From assembly GCF_051020985.1 (NCBI RefSeq), contig NC_134999.1:2294001-2358000 (forward strand): a stretch of DNA of 64,000 nt, written 5' to 3'. Of the stretch, positions 25,034 through 37,230 are shown in pieces (within the stretch, counting starts at the first letter, position 1; every line of letters starts with the position of its first letter). The stretch is from Nomia melanderi. Lineage: Eukaryota > Arthropoda > Insecta > Hymenoptera > Halictidae. A program made the translations under genes and the position numbers. The notes under the pieces were generated by a model that had not been told where the DNA came from, did not search any database, and saw nothing but the letters and a program-made list of their open reading frames with translations.

Positions 25034-25448
25034 CAGGGGGGTTCAATCTTTCAGCATCCCTGTGCCTCATTGAAAGAAGATGGATTGTGATGGGCCGCAC
25101 ACAAATTATCCTTTTGCGGTCGAATGGTCGCCGTAATGACTACTTCGAGCTGTCATATCTAAAATCGATAGTTGCGAATATTTATTTAATTATTTAATTT
25201 AATGAAAATTTATTTTATATTTAATTTATTACATAATCGATTATATAATTAAGTTTATAATAGAAAGAGTCTCTAAGGGTTTGAAAAGTTCTATTGGAGG
25301 GTGAATAAAGAGTGAATATTATGTATAACTTGTATTTATAGTATTGTCAATGGAGCTTTTAGTCATAATCTCATAAAATTTGTAAGCTTACGATTCTGTC
25401 TTGGGCCGCAATCACAACAATCTTGGGACGCGAGTTGAACAAGCGTGG
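25034..25448. mobile_element. hAT-like non-autonomous element remnant
   Basis: The left end CAGGGGGGTTCAATC and the degraded right end GAGTTGAACAAGCGTGGCAG recall hAT termini of the CAGGGGTTCAA type. GGGCCGC occurs near both ends (about 25092 and 25404). There is no ORF. No clear 8-bp duplication was established. Confidence 0.45.
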
Positions 25449-28400
25449 CAGAAAGTGTCCTTTTATATCTTCGTAAGAAAGAATTAATTGGACGCCAGTG
25501 AAAACATATCTAGCGACATCTGTACTATGCTACTAATAAATTGTATTTTAAATTATAAAACGTGTGAGATAAAAATACTTCAAAACAATCAGAAATTCAA
25601 GAAACATAAATATTTGTTCGTACTATTCCAACTCAGGTTTACGTATAATCAGATTAAGAATAATGATAAAGATAGAATTTCAAATTCTTACTACAGTTGT
25701 TTTAAGCGACATCGCATTTGAGGTGTTCCTATCTTATTACATTTTCGTATATACTTTCAATAGTTTTGAATATGACATATTCGTTTGGATTTTTTTTTAA
25801 ACACTTCCCAAAGGGTACTAAAAATCCAACGAAACTCGCCACATTTTTGTGAAGGTAACATCTTTACCAAAATACTCTACTTACTTATTATAACATTTGT
25901 TAGAATTACCATTTTCTATTGAAATTCTATTTTTCTAATTACATTCTTAAATATCTTAATTTGAATAAAAATTTTCAATTTAATAACTAAATTTATTGAA
26001 TACTGGGAACAAGTAATTACGAGAAGGTTACACTTAAGCATTTAAGGTGTCCCGTTTTAATATATAATTGCAATTATTTACGGAACTATCCATTACTTTA
26101 AAAAACATCTCAAATGCAATTTTTTCTATTTTGATAGATTTTCGTAGTAGATAGGTCAACACTCTTTTTGTAGAAAATTATATGTTGCACCAATCGATGC
26201 GAAAACGATTACATGATGATACAAATTAAAAGAGGATTTTTTATCATTTCAGACTCTTATACATATAGTAAAATAATATATAATATATACTCTAATATAT
26301 ATACTATATAACACTTTTATTTTTACATGTCTTGGGCACATTATAATCTTTCCGAAAATGAAGTCCTTCTTCAGGACGTAAGAAGGTGGACGCAGTTATT
26401 TTTTACTTTTTACATATAAAAACTGAAATATGAAAACACAAATTCTCCTAGTGACAAACTAATTTAATAAAATTACTAACCTCTCAACAAAAATTCAATT
26501 CGAAAGAATTGCATTCCAGACATTTACTAAATAACGTAAAATCCTATATTATATTAAAAAATGAGGCTTCCTTATTATAAATTAGATTCTTATTTATATA
26601 TCTACTGGTTTCTTACAACAACCGGTCAGTGATCAGTTATGAAATAAAGGTAAACAAGTCAGACAATTTTTTCTCACAGAAAAAACGGAAATTGAGAAAC
26701 TGGTTAATCGGGCAACATAATAATTGACATAAGGTTAACCGGTAAACCGGTCGTTCGATAGGGCGTTGTACGTTTAGTGTTAATTTATATTACAGGTATT
26801 GCTTATTTAGTCAAGGAAAGGATATATTTTAGTAATAAAAAATTATTGCCAATTTGTGATGTCATAAATATCTTATAATAAAATATTTATCCTTTATACG
26901 TTGAAAGTACCGAAGGTTTGAGATATCGCAATGTAGGATAAACTTGGAAAATTGCTTGGAAAACAATGATACCACAGTTAGTTGTTTGTATCATGTAATA
27001 GCATGACGTGACTATCGTTCATCATACTTCGTCGACACATCATACAGTTTGACACGCGCAATCAAGCGTTTGGACTTGATTTAATGCGTCATAAATTTTA
27101 TGTTTCTCTTAGATCCTTGAAATCACTCCATTTTTTTGAACCGGTTATTTTGCAGAGAAAACTTGAACAAATACGCTACACTGTTCTTTCGTTATTTAGG
27201 ATAGTGAACATATTCCTTTAACGTTAATTATCTTACGAATTATAATTGTTTTCAAGTAATTTAGAAAATCCGGTCATCGGTGAACACCGTGGCAGTCAAT
27301 GTGTTAACATTTTACAGAATTTACCGTTTTTTGGCAATACAAAATATTCTGCAAGTTTGGAAACAAATTTGATATGGAATATCTGTAACCATTGGCCATG
27401 AAGTTCAGTTTATGATATATGTTGTACAAGCTTCCGGTCGCGCAGAAGTAATTACCTGACACCGTAATGACTGCAAGGCAACAAATAATAATACATGCGT
27501 TCAAATGATTTTGGTACGTGCTTGTATTAATTATATTGCAAATTCTTTCTATATTGTTGCATTATTTCCTAGGTATACTGGTCAAATCTTCAGAATGGGC
27601 AAAAACTATTTGAAAAATGACCCGTTTAAATGACCAATACTTTAGTCATTTCTAAACTAGATACATCGATATTAGCGTTGAGTAGTAACGAATACTTTGG
27701 TAATTTACATACGAGTTACATTCCTCGAAAAAAATGTAAACATATTATATTCTTTTGTATTTAAGTTATAAAAGGATATAACACTGGCCATCACCGTGAA
27801 TTAAGCAGACATTTATAATTCAAAGGCGTACAAAACTGACAAAAATTAACGTACCGTAAATCGGAATGAACTTTCCGATCAACCCAATATTTTATTTCTT
27901 ATTCAACTGTGATACTACAAGTATTTATATCTTTATCGGACAAAAATAGAAAATACCATCATATTTAATATTCGACAAGTCGTTAAATATAAATTGTAGA
28001 AGTGTCTTGTATTTGATAACATAATCAAATACAAAATATCAGAGTATTCGTCAATTGATTCATGTATTTAATCAAAGTATTCTGTATTGCATACGTATTT
28101 CAATTACAAAAACATTCGACACTGCCCACCACTGGTTCAAATACTCTTGTGAGTCATAGTGTAGAATTTAGATCGTTACACACAAGTACATATTTTTCAA
28201 ACTTTAAAAATAAACTACTTTATTTTTACTTTCCACTTAGAATTTCTATCATGCAATGCTTCTTAGTTGTTTGAGCAATCATACATTTAACTAATGGCAC
28301 TTTCTTCGAAAATGGTTATTATCACAAAGATTTATTATATAATATCGCAGTGTTAACGAAATTTATAATAATGTATAATTATGTTAAGTACGCACTGACA

Positions 28401-29534
28401 TCAATGATTTTATATTTTCATTCTTCTTCATCTCCATCCTGGTACTTCGATGTGGCATTCGATGGCGCTCATCCACGCAAAAATTAAACGCTACCTGCAA
28501 AAGTAGTTTCGCGAAACGTATATCAGGCGAGAACGATTAAGGACAATTACGGTTGATTCCTCGGGAATTGAAATTTTCTCAGGTGCATTTCGCAGCAGGT
28601 TTATCGATCGTCACGAAGATAAGCTAGCATCATCTTTTGCTAGACTAGTTAAAGACTGGCTTGGCTATCATCGCAGAGGTTTCCACGTTTAGCCACCTTC
28701 CAGTAGATGTTCCTAATTACACCAGAAACCGCGATGGTATGTTCTGCTATGCGACTATCTGCTTGTGCACCTCTCCATATCATATAGCGTAATTATCATT
28801 CTTCATTGCTCTATGAATATCGCTATTAGAGATATCATGGTTTGACCTTAACTTACAGCGAATTTATGTGCCAAATTATCTAAATGTACGAGATAAAATA
28901 TTTTCTTCTATACTTTGTTTCATTTGGGAAATTTATTTTAATGTACTTTCATAGACAAGTATTGGTGTCATTCTTAACACATAAAATAAATATTACACGT
29001 GAAGCAAATAATTCGAGTTGCAGAGTTTTTGTATCCCGTGTTCCAAAGATTTTTATAGTACAGCGGAAGGAAAGGAAAGAATTTTATATGTAAGTTGCAG
29101 AGGTTCAAGTTATGAACATTCAACTGTATTAATAATAGTTAAAATTTTACAAAAAAATATTATATCTGAAATTTTTATTTTATTTCAGTAATTTTTAAGT
29201 GATAATCACAAACTATCTTATGGAAGAATTCAAGATTGAATTGGCCGGTCTTGTGTATATATCCGTTTAATTAAGAGTTGATAAATAATTTATTAATAGA
29301 AATTGTACGTTTGTGTTCAATAAGAAATTTGAAAGTAACAATTGTTAATTCGAAAAAATAACACGGTTGTTTAAAAAGAAATTTAATCGCTGTAATAGAA
29401 AAGTTTTACTAAATTGTCGTTTTTACAAAAATCGAAAGAAAAAGGAAAGTTAATATTTTCATGGTATGTGTCATTATTCATCACTCATAACAAATTATGT
29501 ATCACTCTATAACACACACTAATGAGTTTCTTCA
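25449..29534. other. Non-coding stretch
   Basis: Apart from R-C at 26043-26230, a TTAA-type terminus at about 27270-27304 (GGCAGTCAATGTGTTAA, partner not found) and another at about 26755-26783 (GTTTAGTGTTAA), I see nothing beyond A+T-rich sequence. Confidence 0.5.
26043..26230 (+). repeat. Dispersed repeat R-C, copy 2
   Basis: A diverged partner of 9231-9420: GTCCCGTTTTAATATATAA, AAATGCAATTTTTTCTATTT, GTAGATAGGTCAACAC and AATCGATGCGAAAACGATTA align with it. The ends are undefined. Confidence 0.6.
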
Positions 29535-29760
29535 TTAATACTAGGACTGCCGAGCATTTAATAGGATTTATATGAAATTCTTATAAAAATTGTAACAATA
29601 GATATTTTTTCGGTTTCTTCATATATTCACTATAGTATTTAAATGAAACTATTCATTTTTAAAATCATTTTGAATATTTAACACTGTTAAGACATCAGCA
29701 ATTGCAGAATAAGAAAACTAAAACCAACTATTTTGGTGGGTGCAGTAGTTCTAGTGTTAA
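29535..29760. mobile_element. T1-type TTAA MITE
   Basis: Left end TTAATACTAGGACTGCC; right end GCAGTAGTTCTAGTGTTAA, the mirror of TTAACACTAGAACTACTGC. 226 bp with no ORF. It is a diverged member of the family at 3556. Confidence 0.6.
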
Positions 29761-30542
29761 AGTCTAACTTCCTTCCAATTATGAGTAGATATATAACGAA
29801 ATGATAACACTTGTTCATATAAAATTTGAAACATCAGTTTCAAAAATAACTTTCAATTTACTAAGTATTAACTTTAACGCATGACAACATTGAAAATAAT
29901 GAACTGAATAATACGGTTACAAAATGCTACATAGAATTGTAATATTTATTTGTTAATTGAAAGAAAGTATTATTATTTGGTGGAATAAATTAAAACTAGC
30001 TTTGATTAATAGCTAACGACTCTCCTCTATAATGTTCGAAAGTTATTTTTTCTGATGGTTCTCATGTTGCTTGGGTAATCGAGGTTACTTTTTCATACAG
30101 TCATCAATATTTCTGACGCAGCACCTGTTCAAAGAATTATGTAATGTCTACTTTCATGTGTCGCGTACCTGCGGGCATCCCTGTTTCGTCGCGTCGTCCA
30201 GTTATGGAGATCAAGATTTCGTTCGGATTAAACGGATCCACGAAGACGCGTTTAATGGTCTCAAATTACCGTCCTCATCTCTCAACCCCTTCTCTCGTTG
30301 AACGTAAGATAACTGGAACAGACGTGGTATTACGGCTCACGCTAATACCACGATGGCTGCTAATAACGAGCGGCTTGTTCAATGGAAAACCGTGCGACAA
30401 GGCTTGATCACTGCGCGGATGAAAGGAGATAAAGGAAGCAACGAGTTCATGCACCGCGAGACGTAATCGTTATGAAACAAACGATACGATAACCCATCTT
30501 TCGCCGATGCTAAGAGGATAGGAAGAAATAAGAAAAGTTTCA

Positions 30543-30589
30543 TTATTTGTTATTTGTTATTTGTTATTTGTTATTTGTTATTTGTTATC
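30543..30589 (+). repeat. Heptanucleotide microsatellite (TTATTTG)n
   Basis: Almost seven perfect consecutive TTATTTG units, ending in TTATCTTTG. Perfect copies suggest recent expansion and likely length polymorphism. Confidence 0.9.
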
Positions 30590-31104
30590 TTTGATTTTTC
30601 TAGATTTTCTTAGCTTCAAGTACCTTGTCCCTCGTTTCAACACTAACATCTGTAGACCATACAGGGGCATCGACGGCGTTAACGAAGGATAGTCTGGACT
30701 GCTTCTGTATAGTATCATTTTCGCAGCTTAACCACCCACACTTTCACTAGACCTCGTAATGCTGTCATTCTATGAGAACATATTGTTTTTGTAGAATTTC
30801 CCACCGTAAGGGACGGTGCCAATCTTTTGTTTCTAACAAAAACAAAGACTTTTTGAATTACTTGTATCTGATGTAGGATATTCTAAAGACACATATAATT
30901 TTTATATATATTCACCGTATGCAAGATATTTGAAATAAAAATTGTTTGGTTTCTAAAAGGAAAAACATCATTGCAATCGGTTTTTTAAATAGTACATATA
31001 ATGATATCATTTTGAATTCAAATAGAGTATTAAATTTGACGAAAAAAACTATCACACAAAGTACGATCTATAATATAATGGATATTTACTGAAGTATTTT
31101 AAAA
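30590..31104. other. Non-coding, no recognised feature
   Basis: A G+C-richer part (about 30600-30760) grades into A+T-rich sequence. No ORF of note. Confidence 0.5.
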
Positions 31105-31276
31105 TTAGCACTAAAACTACTGAGTCGAAAACCACTCGAAAATTCGTTATAGTTCCAGTAAACCTAATTAATTTTTAAAAACATTTGAGATATCTAATAC
31201 TTTCAAAATGTTAATAATCGAAAGATAATAAAACTTATTTCAGCCATCTTGATTGATTCGATAGTTTTCGTGTTAA
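31105..31276. mobile_element. Short T1-type MITE
   Basis: Left end TTAGCACTAAAACTACTGA; right end TCGATAGTTTTCGTGTTAA. The left target has mutated from TTAA to TTAG. 172 bp with no ORF. Confidence 0.55.
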
Positions 31277-31414
31277 TCATTGTAATAATATTACTCGTAT
31301 ACATATATTTACATATTAAACATAAAATGATTTAAAACAGAACGATCGTGAAAAACTTTCTCATAATTATTATGAAAACTTATAAAACAATAAAATATTA
31401 TATATACATATGAG

Positions 31415-31680
31415 AGGTGACTAGAGACCTGGTCTGTACAGCGCGTAGTCACGGCCCTGACTAGCCGTAACCAGCGAGCGATGGCTGTGTGGCGCCAAAG
31501 CTCTGTGTACGCACTCTTGACGGAGATTTTCTTAACCCATCCGAAAGGAAAACCGTTCTCACGCTTTCTGCGGGGGGTGGGGGGGTCCTCTTCAGAAATG
31601 TCTGCAAAATTCAGGGGTGCATAGTAAATTCGTGCTAGCCAACCCCCTTTTCGTAAAAATGTAACAGAAGTGCGTACAAA
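31415..31680. repeat. G+C-rich repeat-like block with a long G tract
   Basis: An abrupt G+C-rich block inside A+T-rich sequence, with a GGGGGGTGGGGGGG tract near 31573. A 139-codon minus-strand frame (31309-31728) crosses it, but both ends are plain A+T-rich flank, so I read it as an inserted repeat rather than a gene. No terminal repeats were found. Confidence 0.35.
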
Positions 31681-31728
31681 ATATGTGCATCTACCCTTTT
31701 CTAAACTTTGATCATCATTTGCAAGCAT

Positions 31729-34089
31729 TTAATGATATGTAATATTAAAAATTTGTATAGCTACATATTCAGACAAGTCTCCTCTATTTTTTACGACAAA
31801 TGTTAACTGCCTATCGTTTTTACTTTTCACGTAACACTTGTTTCTCTAAAAAAATTTGACTGTTTTTACAAAAACCCATGTCTTTCGAAAACTGGACGTA
31901 TCCCAGCAATTTGGTTTTTGGATTCGTATTTAGGCCAAGGAACTCTATAAGAATCACTTAGTGGTTATTGCAAGACACAAAAATAAGTTCAAATTTGTTC
32001 CATAGTGTTATCGTTACACGACAAGTGAACTCTGTAGCGAAAATATTGAAATAAAATGAAATCAACGTATAATATTTCGACAAGTTTCAAACATTTCATT
32101 CACAAAACACGTATACTCTAACAAATGTTACTCACAGTAAGAACAAATTTTGAACGTTAACCTCTTATTCTACAGTAGCCTGTTTTATTCGTGATAAAAA
32201 CGTTCAACTGAGTTTGGCGAATCCAAATATCATCTACCTCTTTTTAAATATAAATTAAGCATTAATTTTCTATTATAAATTTAACATACATAGGAGAACC
32301 ATCAAGTTCTTTTGTACCCTAAAAAATTATTATCGATAAAATATCTTTTTCAGGTGCAGCCGCGAAAGAAACCACACAGCGGAAGTTAACGCAGTGCCGG
32401 CGAGAAATTGATAATTCGAAGTCAAAAACAGTTATTGACCTCCAAGACGCAATTAAAGGCCATGTAGTTTGAATCCGTTGTTGATTTGCAATAATTGAAT
32501 CATCGGCGAGACGACGTCGCAAATCAAAATGGACAGATTTACTACCGCTAGTATCAATGTTCGCAGTACTACAATATTACATCGTAGGCATCCCGTCTGA
32601 TCTGTCTTCTTCACTCCATCGAGCTTTCCTCTTTCCGGGCCAGTTACCAAGCTCCTCTGTAAAACAAAAACGACAAAAGCTCTGGTTCTTTTCTCCTTCG
32701 TCCCTCGAAGAGTGCATGTCACGCGAGTATGTACGTTTCTTAGTTACAGAACGTTAATTGGCCGGCTGGATGCTGTGTTTATGGTGCAGTGGTCGTCGTA
32801 AAACGGTTGCTGATTATTATTAGATATGACCACGCTTAGATCCAACGATATCGGAGCTTCTTGACTCGAATGAAATTTATTATTGCGACTGCACCCCGGG
32901 AGATTCCAGATCGAGTCTGCTTCGAGTGCAGTTCCCTTTCGACTTTTTGTTTGAGGGCAAAGGGGGAGCGAGTTTCCGCGGACTGTCAACTGCAGTGCCA
33001 CCTTTCATTGCTACTCCCTTCGCGCGTCTCGGCGCACGGAATCGATCGCTGTGGGCTCTTCGCCGTAAGAGTCTTGATTAGCATTATTAATTGAAAGTTA
33101 CAGCAGATTTTAACGAAATTATTTTAACACCAGGTTTACGCAATGCATCAACTTGACGCACATTGAATTTTATGCACGCTATTTGTTAAATATTTACATC
33201 TACTTTGATTGATGCAATTGTATCATTACGGATCCGAATTATCTATTTTTAAACAATTAACTTCCAAAGTCCGAATAAATGAATATGGAGTTTTCTAGGA
33301 GCAACAGAATAAACCGCGCAATAAATGTCCGTAAATCTAGGGCTAATAATTTTAGCGTATAGTAATTCTCGAAATTTAGTTGCGATATTAGTTACAATAA
33401 TTATTCTAATTTTATCTCGATTTTATCTCGACTTTGGCGCAGTAAATATTTTTTAGTGTTGCAAACGAATTATTGCATTTAAAAGCTTATGTAACTAGAA
33501 AATATTAATCTTTCAATTTGAATTAATAATTAATCATAAATTTTTAATATTCTACTATGATTACAATGATTCGCAGCATTTCAGGTGAATATAAAGTAAA
33601 ATGTATGTTTACAACATTCAAAGAGTTGCTGCATTTCATTGGGTATGATATTATGTTTCGTTAAGAAATTTCGATTTCGAAATTGAATTTCTTTGAGAAA
33701 AAATATTTTGAAGCAAATAATGGGAGAGTTAACCGTTCCTTTTTTTTCTATGAATGGTACCGATTTTCAGGAATTATTTAAATCTTTAAGACGTCAGATG
33801 AATAACATTGATTGGCCTGTATCCTAATCGAACCGTAATAAGAAATCATCTTGTCGACAACCATGGTAACCTGAAATATCCGATAATAATATCCGATCGA
33901 TATTAGTTTTTTTCATTTTTGTGGTTCTAAATTCTTTAATAAACGCTTTAATTTCGACGTGGTAAGTCTGTCGGATGTATAATAAAACAAACAATTGAAG
34001 GAAACATAAATTTGAAAAGACAAGACAACAATTTGCTTCAGTTTTGCATTACCCAATCTTTTATCTTTCCTATGTTTCCACGTACACGT
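31729..34089. other. Non-coding stretch with a G+C-richer island
   Basis: About 32340-33060 is richer in G+C, with overlapping short frames on both strands and no domain or splice logic. The remainder is A+T-rich. Confidence 0.5.
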
Positions 34090-34345
34090 GTAACCATTGA
34101 TTGATTTTATGAGATTTTCGCATTCTATTGGTGAAATTTCTTCTCATAATGATTTAATTGCTTCGCAAAACCCATTTTTATCTGTTGACTTTTATGTATG
34201 TACTAAATTATTCCGTGTTGCTCATAAATTTTCTGAGGAACTTGCATCTGGATTATTGCCTAGCCATTTTATGGTTTTGATCCCATTATTCTACGGATAA
34301 TCTTACATTCTTTTGCTATAGTGACAACTTGCATTGTCCTGTTAA
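34090..34345 (-). pseudogene. Tc1-like transposase relic, C-terminal part (copy 1)
   Basis: Read on the minus strand from about 34340, QQDNASCHYSKRM is the Tc1/mariner second-aspartate block (QQDNAPxH). It is followed at the expected distance by a degraded NPDASSSENL (third acidic block PDLNPIENLW), and then EEISPIECENLIKS near the end of the catalytic domain. In-frame stops interrupt it, so it is inactive. The same family as copy 2, in opposite orientation. Confidence 0.65.
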
Positions 34346-34449
34346 AAGTAACTTACGCATTTTGTAAACCTTTGCAATACGTTTAACGTTTCAGCTCATT
34401 TTTTCAATACCGAATATAGAGAACTATTTTGAACATTCAAATAAAGTCT

Positions 34450-34775
34450 GTTTTCAATATAACAATACAAGTTGTCGCCGCAGGAATCGGATGGAAGATG
34501 ACTCACAGAATAATAGAAGCAGGCCCATAAAATTGCCAGTCAGTAGCCCGGACCTAAGTCGCGTAGAAAATTTATGGTCTACATAAAAAAATTTAATATA
34601 CATACGATAGCCAATGATAAAAATGAAGTTAACGAAGCAATTATATCATCACGAAATGGAATTTCACCACTAGAATGCGAAAATCTCATAAAATCAGCCT
34701 CAGCATGCATAAAAACCATTATGCTTGTATGTGAAATCGTGGAAAGCATAAAATATTCAGTAATATGAATTGTAA
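34450..34775 (+). pseudogene. Tc1-like transposase relic, C-terminal part (copy 2)
   Basis: Read on the plus strand, QQYNTSCRRRNRM corresponds to the QQDNAxCH block (the catalytic Asp is replaced by Tyr), then LPVSSPDLSRVENLW retains the PDLxxxENLW motif with the third acidic residue. An in-frame stop follows. In another frame NEAIISSRNGISPLECENLIKS matches copy 1. Stops and frameshifts show decay. Confidence 0.7.
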
Positions 34776-35652
34776 GTAAATTATTGTTCATATCTTTACA
34801 AATTTACGATGTGAAATACTTTTTTCCAGAACATCCGACGAACTAACGTATGCTTGCTTCGTATCAGATTAATTTTACCTTATCACGAGTTTTATATTAA
34901 TATTATAGTGTTTTGCGTATGACAGTTTTTTGTACCAGTTAGATTTGTACCATTACGTGTAATCAAGAAGTTATAATCAATTTACTGATTGGTTCTCACG
35001 TAACACACAATTCTTAATTCGAGAATTTTTTAGATAATCAATGTAAAAGGACCATATTTGTGAACATGTCATAAATCAAAGAGAAATTAAATAGTTTTCA
35101 AATGTATTTTCATAATTGTTTATGTGCTCAATAATATTGAAATTATCTTTTAATTTCAACATCATTTATTTTGTTCAGCATATATGGTATAAACGAAATC
35201 TGAATATATCTATTAAACTCACATGAAACGTTAAAGTGGGGATATTTGAAACAAAAAGGATGTGTGTTCCAAATGTAAGGATCGTTGGATACGTAATTCA
35301 AATGTGTACATACATAAAGTACTCTGTTTAAAATTTAAAATGAAATTACTGTTCTTCTGTAGTACACACGCATACACACACACATACACGTGCGCGCAGT
35401 GGAATGTGATTAATTTGAACACCAATTATCCGACTTTCGTTTATGCGAATTGATTTATTATACGAATTAAGTTACGTAATCACCAATATTTACACTTTAA
35501 GACACGTATTCTTTCTGCTTCAAATAGCCCATTTCAGTATTCTGTCTGTGTTTAATGTGTATTAGATTTCATTTATATAATAAGCGCTAAAAGAAAAATA
35601 GTAGCGGTGAAATTGAGAAGTAAATTATAATTAAATATTTATCAAATATACT
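34776..35652. other. Non-coding, with a short CA/TA microsatellite
   Basis: ACACACGCATACACACACAC at about 35362-35385 is a short impure dinucleotide run. No gene. Confidence 0.55.
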
Positions 35653-35865
35653 TTAACAGCAAAACTACCAGATGGATCAAAATGACCCATCTTTTCAAAT
35701 ATTCAAAGCATACGAGTCTTTCCTCTAAGAAGTTATTAAATAAATTAACTTAGAGATACGAAAACTGAATTATACATGAAACGAGATCACAGTAAATACA
35801 CTCATGAAATTTGTATTAGAGAATACAAATCAGTCGATTTGTCTGCTCGGTAGTTCTAGTGTTAA
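35653..35865. mobile_element. T1-type TTAA MITE
   Basis: Left end TTAACAGCAAAACTACCAGA; right end CGGTAGTTCTAGTGTTAA. 213 bp with no ORF. Only 7 bp separate it from the next TTAA element. Confidence 0.7.
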
Positions 35866-35872
35866 TTTATGA

Positions 35873-36336
35873 TTAACACTAGCCGTACCGGGAACCGGTT
35901 AAATGGCCGGATTTAATATTCAGCGTATTCTTCCGTTCATTTAACTTTATATAAATCCCTACGTCATCTAATTAATCAAATTTTCAATTCTATTTCTTCT
36001 TTTGTGTTACTGTTTCCACTAAAAAAATGTATCATCTAACTAGTTTACCTTTATTTTTTAGCTAGTTAATTGACTGATTACAGTAAGAAAACTGACGGTA
36101 TAGTTAGTCTTAAGTGATATCTTTACGAGTCCTTCGTTTTGATTTCAATGAATCTTATATAGATTACAGGTTCTAATGCTGTCATCCTGAAAATCGTAGT
36201 CAGGGACAAAGGTAAAGCATTATGATTCGAAGTAGTTACAATTTAATACCTATCATTAAATCAGATATGCAGTACCAAAAAATGTGCTTTCTATCATTCA
36301 TTACGGTAGAAAAATTAGCGGTACGGTTAGAGTTAA
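35873..36336. mobile_element. TTAA MITE with CCGTACCG-type ends
   Basis: Left end TTAACACTAGCCGTACCG; right end CGGTACGGTTAGAGTTAA, 16 of 18 matching. 464 bp with no ORF. A different family from its neighbour at 35653. Confidence 0.7.
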
Positions 36337-36499
36337 CTTACGGCATGCTTAGAATTTCGCTTTTCCAAACCGAACATCCGAGAACTCGTTTATCCTGACA
36401 GATTCGTTTTCTAATCAGTTCGAATAGTCGGTGTTCTACTGTATTGAATTCTAAATGTCTCCAAATATTGTTCGAAGAACATTTAGAGGAGGAACCATC

Positions 36500-37230
36500 G
36501 TTCCTATTCGAATTGCCCTAGTATATCCCACGCGTAGCAAGCACGCCTGTGGCCGCATTCGTCACAGTTATGTTTTCTCGTGTAAATCATTTGCGGATTA
36601 ACATAGCACGGGAACACGAATATGCAAGTCGGCCCTAAAGAGGCGTGTGCTGCAACGGCGCGGCTTGCATACATCGCTGAATCACGTCCCGTTGCATGGT
36701 AGCCGTTAAAAGCGCCGTATATCATGTCACCGAGGGACATGAATTGTAGGTGGATCTGATTTGGAAGGAGTACTGTGACAAAACTAAAGAGTGCACTATG
36801 CTAAACTGGACGAGTCTAACGAGCACGATTTCAATTGCGCAGATCGCAGCTGCGTGGCTACTTTGCGCAATCGCGCCGACTGTTTCGCCGTGGATACAAT
36901 GCGGCCTCGCGGCCTAGCAGCGATCAACCGCCAACGAATCTAACGCGAACAAAAGCATTTAAGTACAATTTATCGGGCGATTAAGTGGCCCAAGGAGTTT
37001 CATGGATAATCGGGGAACTGGGTTTGGTCTGGTAATTATATAACACCTGGTTCTGTGTGTGTAATGATCACGAATGATTCGCGACGCGCGCCGATAATGA
37101 GAAGATCCATTCTTGTTAATTGCGTCAGTTCCCTCGTCCCACGGTTGATGTCGCCTTTCTAAAATCTGTCACGCAGCGTGCTTGTGCCTACGATTCGACG
37201 TGATATTCCAGGACCGGAACAGAGAGTTAC
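36500..37230. other. G+C-richer island, function unknown
   Basis: Locally high in G+C and CpG. A minus-strand frame of 78 codons (36504-36740) encodes a Cys/His cluster (CDECGHRRAC), but I find no domain, acceptor or donor that would make it an exon. It may be regulatory or a diverged 5' exon. Confidence 0.3.

Noticed and set aside
31309..31728. 139-codon minus-strand frame
   Set aside because: It runs through A+T-rich flank on both sides of an inserted G+C-rich block and has no recognised domain.
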